Origin: Rostratula benghalensis
Lineage: Eukaryota; Chordata; Aves; Charadriiformes; Rostratulidae
Direction: 5' to 3'
Length of the DNA: 64,000 nucleotides
Assembly (NCBI GenBank): GCA_013399305.1
Contig: VXAI01000082.1
Span: forward strand, 2,109,620 to 2,173,619
The notes beneath the pieces were generated by a model. That model searched no databases, was not told where the DNA came from, and saw only the letters and a list, made by a program, of their open reading frames with translations. The stretch's first letter is position 1; each line of letters starts with the position of its first letter. A program made the position numbers and the translations under genes. Positions 26,530-37,659 of this stretch are shown piece after piece.

Positions 26530-27352
26530 GTATAAGCTTGGTTAAGTAATTAGAATGGCCATTCAGTTTTTTAAATCTTTGTCCTTTTCCTTACATGTAT
26601 GTAGTGGTAAAAGTTCATTCATTTGCAAGGAAAATATAAATACACTCTAGAATAAATTAAATCTATGGTTTATGCAATAATTTTGCAGGTTTTTTTCTGG
26701 AAGATTAAAAAAAAATATCCCATACATAAACCAAACGCTGAAATGCACAAGGATTTTCTGTCTGTATAGTCAGGGATTTCACTGTTTTCTGTATCACTTT
26801 ACATTCCATAACTGTGAATTAGGTGTGACAGTACAATTTGATACAAAGTTTATCACTTCTATGTAAATAGCAATTTCACTAATATGGATTTGTGTAGTTT
26901 GGCTAGCAGAAGACCCTTGGTGTAACCTTGTTATTATGCAGGATTAGTAAAATACATTATTTTAGATTAAGAGAAGTCTTGTGTGATTAAATGATACAGT
27001 TATTTCTGTCAGGTCAAAGTATTTTAAGTTGCATAGTAAATATGATAGGAACACATGAAAAATAGGCGTAACTTCTGAATTTATTTGAAATGGTAACAAT
27101 GAATGAAGAATGAAAATACATCATTCTGTTAGAATGCATTGATAAATGTGTCAGCTACGATAATGACATACTGTAACCCTTGTGTAACTGCAGACAGCAG
27201 GTTGGGGAGGAACCACAGCTGTGGTTATTCTTACCGATTTAAAAGGAAGATTGCTTTTTCTTTGCCGTGCAGTGTTTATTTTTCGGTGGTGTTGTCTTAA
27301 GGTTTGACTTGTGTTAAAACGTTGCTAAAATGCGTTTTTTTGTATATTTCAG
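26530..27352 (+). other. DENND1B intron 4
   Basis: This short intron (823 nt) between exons D and E has no recognisable internal feature. Confidence 0.92.
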
Positions 27353-27421
27353 AAAGGTGGTGCACTCATCAACACAGCAATGACCAAAGCCACTCCGGCT
27401 GTGAAAACAGCATATAAATAT
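27353..27421 (+). CDS. DENND1B: DENND1B coding exon E
   Basis: The exon has 69 nt, 23 codons, phase 0-0. The acceptor is tatatttcag and the donor tat|gtaaga. It encodes residues 121-143, KGGALINTAMTKATPAVKTA then YKY. It is a basic, Ala/Thr-rich helix-like segment just after the DENN module and corresponds to the mammalian KGGALFNTAMTKATPAVRTA region. A candidate 27-nt cassette exon lies downstream in the following intron. Confidence 0.96.
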
Positions 27422-28428
27422 GTAAGATCATATCTTTAAAATAAATATTACATTAAAAATACTGTAACTTCCTACATTCTTCCTGAATACTTAAAACCCT
27501 AAGCATTTTATAAATGTATTGCAGAAAAACAAGCCAAGTTTTTAGGTTCATTTTTTCTCATATAGCACTAGGATTTAGGGGTGATTCACAGTCTTCCAGA
27601 TAGCTGGTACATAACAACAGACATTTTCAAAGCAACAGTGTGCTCTTTTATGTTTTTATTTCTGTTTCCAATCATGATACATACTAGAAGCTCATTTGAA
27701 TATCATTTAGGTATTCGATACACAGCTGTAAACTCTTCCTAACCTGGTGGCAATGTGATTGAAATATGGGCTTTGAAAATAGAAATTCTCATTTATGCTA
27801 AGGTCCCATAACACAGCACAGGGGTTGCAAAGTTAACATGGGTATAAAACATTTTGTAGATGTTACATTTATACGTAACATAAATATAGTGTTGCACTAT
27901 ATAGTTACATAATATATAGTATTAGCATGGTGTAGAGATCTCCTCTATTCAGAACAGACACAGTTCGTGCTAGACAAAGTCCTGGCTTACACAGATGCAA
28001 TTTCACTTTGGCACTAAGTGCTGCACTATTGGAAAAAATGTGGTAATGCATCCGTAAAGTGTGCAGCAACACTTTTCTATCATCTGCTCATCTAGATGAT
28101 ACTAAAATACTCACATTTAACTCGATTTAACAGTAATACTTCTGCACTTAAAAGATCTTGTTTTAAAAGACTGCCTAATAAAGCATGTGAAAGCATATGG
28201 TTATCATGCAGCATGAAAAAATAGCAATAGTATAAAATGAAATGGGAAGTATTTTAAGGTTCCATATCTAATATATGAAAAAAAAAAATACTTTTGGCTT
28301 CCTTTTTGCTTTTCCAGTTGTTTCACTAGTTGGATGCATAATAAGCAGTCCTAAATAAATCAGTACATCAGTCTAAGGTAGTATATTTTAAATATACTTT
28401 TCAAACAGAATTTTTAATTTTCTATCAG

Positions 28429-28455
28429 TTGAACAGTATTCATGGAGAGGAACAG
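28429..28455 (+). CDS. DENND1B: Candidate 27-nt cassette microexon of DENND1B
   Basis: The segment is bounded by a pyrimidine-rich acceptor (tttttaattttctatcag) and a consensus donor (cag|gtaaat). It is exactly 27 nt with no stop, and both neighbouring exons (E and F) are phase 0, so inclusion adds nine residues, LNSIHGEEQ, without changing the frame. Microexons of this size are commonly tissue-regulated, often neuronal. I see no expression evidence and cannot confirm conservation, so this is an inference from splice sites plus frame. Confidence 0.5.
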
Positions 28456-29172
28456 GTAAATAAATACACTTTGTATTCGTGAACTCATTTATAATTTAAA
28501 AACTAGTTAATTAACAGGTTGTCTGCAAATCATTATTCCTCAGTTTGCACTAGCTTAGACTGCGCTTACATGGTCTCTCAGCCTTCAATTTTGATAATTG
28601 TGTTCTTGATAATAAAGGTTCATCAAAGTGAACTTCCATTCAGGAAACACTGATAAATTTTGTGAGGATCTTTGTGTATAAGGTATTCATATTTACACCC
28701 CTCTTAATTTCTTATGCTGTTGCCCTTTATAGAGCTTGCTACTAGAGAAAGGAAATGTGCACTTTTTAATTGTGACATAACTGATTGGTAGCCTTGTGTA
28801 GTGTGCTTGATGCCATCCCTCAAAGTCAGAACACAGCACTCCAAAATTCATCCAAATGCTGTGAGCATGATCTGGAAAGTTTAAAGTGGACCTCAGGTTA
28901 GCATCTGCTACATGGCACCCTATTGTGCTCTTATGGAGTTTATAGATGTATGATTTAAGGATCAAAAAGACTCTCTGACCTTTTGATTTAAGAAAATGAT
29001 TTTTTTGTCTGAATTTCCAGGTATAGAAAACCATAGAAAAATAGGGTTCCACATATTTGTGCCCTTAAATAGGTTTTTCCAAAGTCCTATTTTCTACACA
29101 GCCTTGAAAATTTTTGTAGTTTTTTCCCATATTCATATAAGACAAATACTCTTTCTCCTATTAGGTTTAGAC

Positions 29173-29268
29173 GTTTTGCCCTGTCCCCGTCCCCCCCCCT
29201 TACTTTCTCTCCTATCTTTTCTCTCTTTTAACTCCCCCTCCTTATCTCTTCTCTCTCTCTCTCTTTGC
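29173..29268. repeat. Polypyrimidine tract with (CT)n
   Basis: About 95 bp are almost entirely C and T on the plus strand, including a C9 run and a final (CT)n of about ten units. Such tracts can form triplex (H-DNA) and bind PTB-type splicing regulators in RNA. It lies 635 nt before exon F. Confidence 0.9.
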
Positions 29269-29902
29269 ATAAGTACATGCTATTCTGTATTGATAATTCA
29301 TTTTTCTATTGAAGAACATTCTTGGCTCCGTTTTCCATGCAGTGATCCTTGGCTTCCTATTTTAATAGATACAGAATTCTCCCCTAAATAGCAGCACTAT
29401 GCTGTTCAGCTACACTGGGCAAAATCTCCATCTGCATAAGAAATCACTTCATTTCTTTTAAGATTGATGTTGCCCTGCAAGTTGCCAGACTGGAACACTG
29501 TAGCAGTCATCTTGAAAATCTTAACATTTTTCCAACATGCCTTACTGCTCAAATACCATTTCAAATTTAAAGGACCATTTCAAATAAAAGAGTGATGTAT
29601 ACAGCCATTTTTAGCTTAATAATATTGGTGAATTTTTGAGTATGTATGTTTTCTTAACATTGGCATACAAGTACTGAAAAAAAATCCTTAAATATATATA
29701 AATATAAAATATAAGGGCAAAGCATGAATGTATACAATATACTGACAATGCCTGTATAAAATTTGTGGTAAAGGTTACTGTCTGTCTTTATATAACCAGA
29801 TGCTTACAAAAAAAAAGGTAAAGTATGTATAGTATCATGAAGCATGTTTCATGATGACAGCCAGTGTCTTACAGAGCCACTTAAGTCCTTTTATTTTTCT
29901 AG

Positions 29903-29959
29903 GCAAAAAATCAGGCGAGGCAAGGAATAAAAGAAGTGAAGAGTAAGTTAAAACACAAG
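29903..29959 (+). CDS. DENND1B: DENND1B coding exon F
   Basis: The exon has 57 nt, 19 codons, phase 0-0. The acceptor is tttttctag and the donor aag|gtatgt. It encodes residues 144-162, AKNQARQGIKEVKSKLKHK, a strongly basic amphipathic helix matching mammalian AKNHAKLGLKEVKSKLKHK. The exon also contains a second near-perfect donor (aga|gtaagt at 29943) 17 nt before its end; using it would shift the frame. Confidence 0.96.
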
Positions 29960-30767
29960 GTATGTAGTACACTACTTACTTTCTTACCTTGCTTCCCGTA
30001 TCAGTTTGAAGCTTATACTTTACAAATCACATGAGATTTGTGTTTTTAATGACTTTTGAAATATGCTTAGCCCTTTGTTCAACAATACATTTTTCATAAC
30101 GAGCCCTCTGGCAACTATCTGTCATTCTATGCATCCACTGAATAATCTCTTTATTGTTTGCATATTTTATCATAGAACAACAGAGGTCTTCAAAGATACA
30201 TTAACGGGATGTATGTTTTCATAAAGTTGATTGCTTTGATATCACAATCGAAACCTTTGCTTCAAGCTGAGAATTTGAGATGGGAGAGTCTTGCAGTGCA
30301 ACGTGTTTCAGAAGGTGTAGCTGTCTGTTTGGGCTTCATAAGATATGAGGACAACGGAAATGTTTCAAAATGAAGGAATAGTTTCATTTTGCAAAAGCAA
30401 CATTGCAGAAATATCAGAAAAAGATATTTTAGGCATTTTGCAGCTGCTTTTCCCATTGAAAATTTTATTTCCACTCAGGATTTTTCAGCAGGGAGAATGA
30501 ACTGTTTTTTAGATATATTTTATGCTATTTTAGGAAAACTTTTAAAAAATATTTCCTACGCATTTGAACAATTAATCTTTTAAATTACAATGTTGATAGT
30601 CCAGCTTCCTGAAAAGCTAAATTTGATTTTCTTACTACAGATGGTATTTTCATGACAGTAATAGATTGTGGCAAGATAATTTTGAATGCATTCTGCATGC
30701 ATAATATGGAAGGTGCATTTTCAGATAATGATTGTAAATAAAGGAATTTAAATCTGTTATGTTGTAG
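29960..30767 (+). other. DENND1B intron 6
   Basis: This short intron (808 nt) between exons F and G has no recognisable internal feature. Confidence 0.92.
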
Positions 30768-30878
30768 GAGAGTGAGGATGAGTATGGAACTTGCAGTGCT
30801 GGTGCAGGACAGACTGCTCCTGTCTACACATTGCATTATGAGAAAAGAGCAAACTCAGAAAAACGGAGATTGGCACAG
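30768..30878 (+). CDS. DENND1B: DENND1B coding exon G
   Basis: The exon has 111 nt, 37 codons, phase 0-0. The acceptor is gttgtag and the donor cag|gtaaga. It encodes residues 163-199: acidic ESEDEYGTCS, a variable Gly/Ala linker, then APVYTLHYEKRANSEKRRLA and Q. The mammalian form has ENEEDYGTCS, TPVYKLHNEK and NSEKRKLAQ. The phase-0 end lets it splice either to exon H for the long tail or to the candidate alternative last exon at 36430. Confidence 0.96.
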
Positions 30879-32147
30879 GTAAGACACCTTAAAGGTCTGT
30901 TCTTATTCACGTACATACGAGGCAAATTTTTTGTCACTTAGACCAATCCATCAGTGGATCGGTTTAAGATTACTGTCTGTGTTTGGATAGTGTGATTAGA
31001 AGGCTATGTTAATTTAAATAATACTGTACTGCTTGAATGGAGGAGAAATACTATTTGTACTGCATCCCTTTTGAGAGGGGAAAAAACCAGGAGATTTGTA
31101 AGTATGGATCTGAGATTTAATTCTTAAATACTTTTTTGATGAAGGCTTCTCACAGCAAATACATTCTGGTCTATCCAGAGATCTGTCTTAAGCTGTCTTT
31201 TTTAGTTACTTATAGTGGGGCACATTCATTTTGCATTTCTAATAAATCTATTTGGCAGTCATATGGCTTTTAACTGTTTATTGTTGATATTTATTATTTT
31301 ATTAATAAAAGTTAGCTAGTTAATACAGTGCCAATCTCTTGTCCTTTTGTTCTCTAATCCTTTCTAGTCTTGATTTGAAGTAACAGGTGTAGTGTCTCAA
31401 CTTTGGCAAGTGTTTTAGTATGTTTGGATTCATTTTGACAGCTTTGTTTCAAGGATACCAATAAAATAGGTTTTTTGTGACAGGTTTTTTTTTTCTGGGA
31501 ATAAATACCTGCACATGTATATATTTTAATGTGTGGGCATATATATTTTACATTGCAGTCTTGTTCCGTGTTTTTAATATACACAATGAATGTTTGTAGA
31601 GGGATTATTAATGCATATACCTTCCTCAGATAAGAATACAGAAATTCAGTCCAGCTGATGTAACAAAATTTGTTTTTTTACTTTAGATAATGCAATGATA
31701 AAAATTGGAACTATTTAATCAATTTGGTTTTGAATTAGTTTTTATTCATAATAAATAGAAAGTTTGTGAAGTTTAACACAAAACTGATGCAGATTATTGC
31801 TAAATGATGTTGAAATTGTACATCAGTATTAAGTCATTATTTTTAGTAGGGTTATGAATAATATACTTTCTGCTTTGTTTAGGCAGGTTTTACTTTGTAC
31901 ATGTTTTCTTGATCTCTTAAAGCCAGTGATAAAGTGTTAAACTATGTGCCCTCAGTACATTTGTATGCAGGCAACTCTGCCTGCATTCTTTCAGAAACTT
32001 GTGTACAATAGATTTTTTCACTGAGTATCAGAAGAGAAGATATACAATTCTAAATGTATGAGTATAGAGTGCTAAGGTTAATAACATGAATGATTCTTAA
32101 AATAGTTGTTTCTGATAGACAACTGTCACTTTAATATATAGCAACTT

Positions 32148-32158
32148 CCCCCCCCCCC
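32148..32158. repeat. Poly-C run (C11)
   Basis: Eleven C residues lie in AT-rich intron 7. Such runs are error-prone in sequencing, so the length is uncertain. Confidence 0.9.
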
Positions 32159-34190
32159 AATAATTTGATAATGTGAGGTACTAAAAAGCTTTTAATGCAT
32201 TATAAGACAACATTCACAGATTAGTGCAGCTGAATCTACAATTCTGTGTGAACACATGACCCTATAGACAATGAATTTTTATAGGTTGCTTTTATTTATA
32301 TGCAGTGATTTATATGGTAGTGCTGCCTTCTATTAGGTAAAGGAGTCTAGGGATACAAAGGAATATAATTTACCTTGGTGTGATTAAACATTTCTTTTGA
32401 AAGCCATTGTCCGGACAGAACAATTTAACTTCTGTATGTTCTCGTGTCGGTACAGCTGCGCTCTGCTAAATCCTCTTGCTAGTTCTGGTCTTTTAGTTTT
32501 GAAAACACGACAGAAGTGAGTGCCTATCAGTCTGTAGTTGTGTTTGCACATACATACATGGTTATGTATGTGTACACAGACTCACATAGATTGTGCACAC
32601 ATAAAGTTTGTTTACTAGCCAAGCTTGTAACTGATTGCCTTGCAGTTTTGCACCACTGCAAACAGCAGATCCCTTGTTGTCTCCCCGGCTCTTGTCCCAC
32701 ATGTCACCTGAGCCCAGTGGGCAGGAAGGAGCAAATGGTAATCGCTCCCCAAGAGCTCTGGTCTTACATAGTTTTCTTCACTTCTCAGTCACACTATTCC
32801 CACGTTTTCCTCCTCCCCAAAAACAAAGGAACCAGAATATTTCTAAAAAAGTCTGTTGTTGCTGCTGTGGGTTTTGTTTTTGTTTGTGGTAAATATGTGA
32901 ATAAGCTAATGTAAATACAAGTTCTTTATGAATAAGTGCTGATTTTAAACTTCAAGTCCAAATAAAAATATGTATTTGTATTCACAAGTGCATGTGTATA
33001 GGAGGGACTTTGTTTGATCTACTAAAACTGCCATTTAAAAGAAGTGAATTTCACAGATTGCTGCTGTTGTCAGGATTCATCTTTTTTCTTTACCTATCCT
33101 GCAAATGAACCTTTCCACCCAGATTTCTGAAATGGTGCCTGTGAGTGACTAAAGCAGTATAAGGATAGTGCTAATATGCAGTTCATGCATTTTGATGTAT
33201 ATTTAAAGTAAAAGAACCAGATACTAAGTTGCAGCATGTGTCTATTTGAATATCTCCCAAACCCTAGACAAGAAAAAAAGAGAGTGCTTTTAATAGTCAT
33301 CTTTCTTCCAAACAAGAGGCATTTCTGTCCTTTATTACTATTTTTCCTGTACTGAAGCATTTAAAACCTTATCAATGTAAAGCATTTGATGTTATGTTTT
33401 ATGTCATGTTAGATACACGCATTGAGCTTTTCATTCCTCACTTCTTGGACACAGTTGAACAGAAATACTAACTAATAGTTATCTGAGATGTTGTGAAACA
33501 TATTTACTTCAAAGCCTTATGTATAATATAAAAGTTTCCTTCACTGTAAAAAATCATTTTAATAATTGGTTCATAACAGGATTTTGGGGTCTTTGAGGAT
33601 ATTTCCTTTACAATAGGAAGTGAATCTGCTTTTACCCCAACAAATAGTAGTTTGTCTGTGGGTCTGCTAATTAGTACGGTTATTTCCTGTTTTGTTGATG
33701 AGGCTTTAATAAATGTCAAGGGTACAGCCATGAAGATCTCCCAATTAGGCTTTGCGTTTGTAAAACCCAACCCCTTTGCTTTTGTGTGAAGATGACAGTT
33801 CCAACTGCAGCCTCAGCCTAACAGGGCTCAAGGGATAGGATACTTCTCTGGTTTTATTGAAAACAAGGCCAGTTTGGCCCAGGGAGAATACCAGCACTGG
33901 TCACAGTGCAGAGCTTTTTTTAACAATGAATATTTACTAAGCTTTATCACCGCTGTCATAATGGTGTTTTTTGTTTTTTGGTTTTTTTTCCAGATTAGCA
34001 ATAGGCTTTAAAAAAATTAACAGTAAATCAAAACAAATTATAGCATGTAAAATAGCTGTCAAAACCTAATCAGAGGATAAATAATTAAAAGTGTTATTGC
34101 AAACTGTAGTGATCAGCTTGCCCTCCTATAATTTGCATTGTGAAAGTCTTTCCTAAAAAAATAAATAACGGGAGTGCCTTCATACGTGCC

Positions 34191-34218
34191 TGTGTGCACG
34201 CGCGTGCGTGCACACACA
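34191..34218. repeat. 28-bp perfect alternating purine-pyrimidine tract
   Basis: Fourteen pyrimidine-purine steps (TG, CA and CG) run without interruption, with a CGCGCG centre. The ends tgtgtgcac (34191-34199) and gtgcacaca (34208-34216) are reverse complements, so the tract could form Z-DNA or a small cruciform. Confidence 0.92.
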
Positions 34219-36215
34219 ATTAATCTTTCCCTAAGATGAATTGTTCTATCTCTGTAATATTCATTTGAGCTTACTCTTGCTTAGGTTAGCTGTTCTACGC
34301 TTTTTATACGTGTGTGAGCTTAACTATATTGCAAGTCAACATTAACAGATGGATTGCCCTAAGCAAGGGAAAACCACAACAACAAAATCTAGTGAAAGTG
34401 GAGGATTGAAGCTTTTTGTTGTTAAGCCTTATTAAAACCTTGGCATGTGCACTGCTGTTAACTGTTTCATGCCTAGATCTAATAATATGTCTCTGGTATG
34501 TTTTATCTCCTGTGCTAATTAGGTATGACGAAGATAAAAGAAATTACCTGCTAAAATTTTTTAGATAAAATTAATGCAAGTGTGAGATTGCTTCAACTCT
34601 GCCATATTTTGTGAACAATATTGCTGAGTTCCTTTAACTATTGATGAGTAGGGGTACGGTAGTGCTTGTATTGGACTGCTGTGCATTCAGTTTTTGCATA
34701 ATCTATTTTTATTCTGTTTCATTATATGCTCCCAGGTAATACAGATTTCTGGGTAGACAGGGACCTAAATGCAGTGAGAGCTCTATAAAATTGTTCCAAA
34801 TTAATATATAATTTAAAAGAGAGCGGGTTCATTATGAGCCTGGATAGAATGCCAGGAAGATCAGTTTGATTTAATGAATATGATCTTTACTGTTATATCA
34901 GGTAATAGGGTAGCTTATTAAAAATGGAGCATTTCAGGATTGTCAATGGTCATAATGTATTTAGTGACTAAGAAAACATTCTTGAAGATTTGCAGAATAC
35001 CAGGTAAGAACTACCAGTTCGCTTTCTAATTAGTAAGTTAGCAATGCCTCCTTGTCTCTAAGGAAATGTACGTAATACCTGTAGCTTTAGGCATGCACTA
35101 CCTTGCAGCTGCAATGGAAACATAGGCATTTGGATTCTAAGTGTGAATTCTAAGTGTCATGTTCATATATCGAAGAAACCAAGTGAACTACTTCCTCTGA
35201 CTTTGCAGGATTTCAGTACAGTGTATAAGACAGTTTTAAAAACACTTTTGCCTAAAATATTAAAAGCCAAGTTAGACTACATCTTTTTCTTAGTATGCTC
35301 AAATAGAAGAGAATTACCATTTTTTAATTATTCTTAAGAGCATATAATGAATGTAGCTTTTACACTTTTATTGCAGTATATCCTAGTAACTAGACAATAC
35401 GTAAATCAGCTCGCTGTAGGTACACTTGGCTTATGTTCAACAAAGATAGCAAGTGTCAGGCAGCAAGATGTGTTCTGAATAACCTTACCTTCAGGAGTGC
35501 CCCATTTATCAATACCCCTGTAATGGCCAGTAAAATAAATGACATAATCATTAGCTACAAAGGGCTTCCAGTAACTGATTACCCTCCTAACCTGAAAAAG
35601 GTGTTGAGACTGGGCTATTCTGAAGACTTATTTTTTTTTTTTTCTGGTAACATAAAAGAGGAGGGCAAATGCTTGTGATAATGGAGTGCTGAATATACCT
35701 ATTCTGCATAAGGAGACCGAACACCCTTAAGAAAAGAAAAAAAAAAAAAGGAGGGAGTCCTGCAGACAACCCCACAATAATTTCAAAACGTAAAAGCTCT
35801 GATTAAGGGCCTTTACCTATATTTAGATTTAGATGTTGTGCTTGAGACCACATTTCTGCCTAGCATCCACAGATAATACTGGATATATAGCTGGGGGTAT
35901 CTTCTATTCTCATTAACTAAAATATTACAAATTGACAGATGTCATAAATGGTGGCAACTACTTTTAATGTAAATCACGTTTTGTTTCTATAAAATACAGT
36001 TTTAAAGTTAAGCTTTGGTCAATGAGTAAATTCTGCTTCTTTAGCTAATGTGGTGTAATTTCGAAAATGTTGTAGTATCATTAGCTTCCTTTAATTTGGA
36101 GAAAAATCTTTTGTCTTGATGTGTCAAGTAAGATCTGTTCATTCTGCAAAACAGTCAGATTTCCTTTTAATTAAAAATGAAAATGCCAGGCAGCAAAAAT
36201 TGTAGATTACGAGAG

Positions 36216-36228
36216 TGCCCTCTCGTGG
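36216..36228 (-). promoter_or_regulatory. CTCF-like motif upstream of the alternative last exon
   Basis: On the minus strand the sequence CCACGAGAGGGCA fits the core CTCF pattern CCGCGNGGNGGCAG with three substitutions. It lies about 200 bp before the candidate alternative last exon. It is a motif match by eye only. Confidence 0.3.
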
Positions 36229-36429
36229 CTCTGATACCTTTCCGAAGTAGTACAGGCACAGATGTATCCTTTGCCTTGTTATAAACCTTGCTTTTTCTAA
36301 CAGAAGACCTCTTAGAAACCAAGCAGTACTTCCTTTAGTTGTTTTTTTTTTTAACTGAAAGATTATCTGGATTTTGTGCAACTTAAATATTTAGGTGCTT
36401 AAATATATCAGGCATAATTTTATTTGCAG

Positions 36430-36516
36430 GAATGCACACTACCAAGTCGAGGTATAATTGCAAGGTTGCTCAAACCTCGTCCCCACAAGATCGTAGATAG
36501 TGCCTCTAAACAGTGA
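36430..36516 (+). CDS. DENND1B: Candidate alternative last exon of DENND1B (short isoform)
   Basis: A good acceptor (cataattttatttgcag, ending 36429) opens a frame that continues exon G in phase 0 for 28 codons to a TGA at 36514-36516. The peptide starts ECT, continues LPSRGIIARLLKPRPHK and ends IVDSASKQ. It is basic and looks protein-like, and the 87 bp hold several CpGs in an otherwise CpG-poor intron, which suggests coding constraint. Downstream, ATTAAA (36811) and AATAAA (36826) could end the transcript. The product would keep the DENN module and lose residues 200-479. The paralogue DENND1A has a documented short isoform of this kind (DENND1A.V2). A gtataa at 36452 could serve as a donor, so an internal exon is also possible. 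Confidence 0.6.
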   Translation, partial: ECTLPSRGIIARLLKPRPHKIVDSASKQ

Positions 36517-36810
36517 CAGTGACTGATTTTAATTTAGTCAGTGACCACATTTAAGGATAAACGAAGCAGTATAAGTTTGAAAAGCTTTTTAAAATTTGTT
36601 TCAGTATTTTTATTAGTGGGAGCTCTTTCCTCTTCTCTGCCCTTATCTCACCATGATTTTAAGGGAAGGACTGTTGCAAGGCTCCACAGCAGAGTTCTGC
36701 TGTTAATTCTGCACCTATAAATCAGCATAAACTTTGTGGCTGCCTGTTCTTCTTTGAGTTTCGCAGTAAGCATCACTTGAGAAATCTCTTTGCTAATTAC
36801 CATGATTCCA

Positions 36811-36831
36811 ATTAAAAAAATACAGAATAAA
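36811..36831 (+). promoter_or_regulatory. Possible poly(A) signals for the short DENND1B isoform
   Basis: ATTAAA at 36811-36816 and AATAAA at 36826-36831 lie about 300 nt after the TGA of the candidate alternative last exon. A T-rich stretch (ggaattttttgtagacctg, about 36875) follows and could act as the downstream element. Such hexamers are frequent by chance in AT-rich DNA. Confidence 0.3.
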
Positions 36832-37659
36832 TAAAAATATTGAAAGACAGGGTAAGGGTCAGGAAATCACCCTGGAATTTTTTGTAGACCTGTAGGCATT
36901 TATTGGAATGCTTGATTTTTCAAGTCAAAGTCATTAGCACATCTACCTCTGATTTATCCTACTGAGAGAAACATGCAGACAAGCAAAAAGTTTGCAGATG
37001 CTTTTTCTGGCTGTTTTTGTCACCTGTTTTAGGTTTTTAACAAATAAAAAGGCAAACTTTCTGAGGGTCTGTCTTCTACAAACAAATGAACCGATACTGG
37101 TTTGTGTACCAAGGTTTCTTTTTTCTGAAGGATCTGAAAGAAAAATGCTACTTCACAAAGTACCTTCAAAACTGGATAAACTGTTCTGTCATTAGTAGTT
37201 AACTGAAATACCCAGATTTGTTTTTTCATCAGAAGAATTTATAGACAACATAAGGTAACAGTGATATCTTCTGCTTTTGTTTGCTGTGTATCTTCTGTCT
37301 TCCACTGGTCATGTTTTGGCTCCACCTAGCCAAAGCTGGGAGCCATAAGAACTGTCAGCCAACAGTTGGGACCTCTGTTGCTTTTGCCTTTTGACCTCAA
37401 AGTTTGGAGAGCACAACCTTCTATCTAAAACTTCAGCTCTAGTACAGTAGGTTCCCTAACCTTTTCTTTCTTTTTCTAATTCTGTACCAAAGAGTGAAAA
37501 ATTTGAATAAAGAAGTTCCATTAAAGAATAAAGTTTCGCTGAGGGCCAAAGAAAGGAGATGCAGTAGAAACAGGAAAAGCATTTCCTGGAGGGATCTCAG
37601 CATCTCTGAATGTGAAAGCCCAGATTCAACCCATCTAATTTTAGATACTACTGAAACGG

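Larger units (their letters stand above)
27422..29902 (+). other. DENND1B intron 5
   Basis: This is a 2.5-kb intron between exons E and F, both phase 0 at the junction. It contains the candidate 27-nt microexon (28429-28455) and a long polypyrimidine tract (29173-29268). Other ORFs here (for example 28996-29391) are T- and C-rich chance reading frames. Confidence 0.88.

Noticed and set aside
28693..29391. 119-codon minus and 131-codon plus frames in intron 5
   Set aside because: Composition follows the polypyrimidine tract; peptides are low complexity and unrecognised.
32516..32914. 132-codon plus-strand frame in intron 7
   Set aside because: No homology recognised; a second frame overlaps most of it, as expected for a locally GC-richer patch.
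35209..35337. Strong acceptor (cttcctctgactttgcag) followed by a phase-0 frame of 42 codons in intron 7
   Set aside because: The peptide is hydrophobic and AT-biased, no good donor or nearby poly(A) signal follows, and the neighbouring candidate at 36430 is clearly better.
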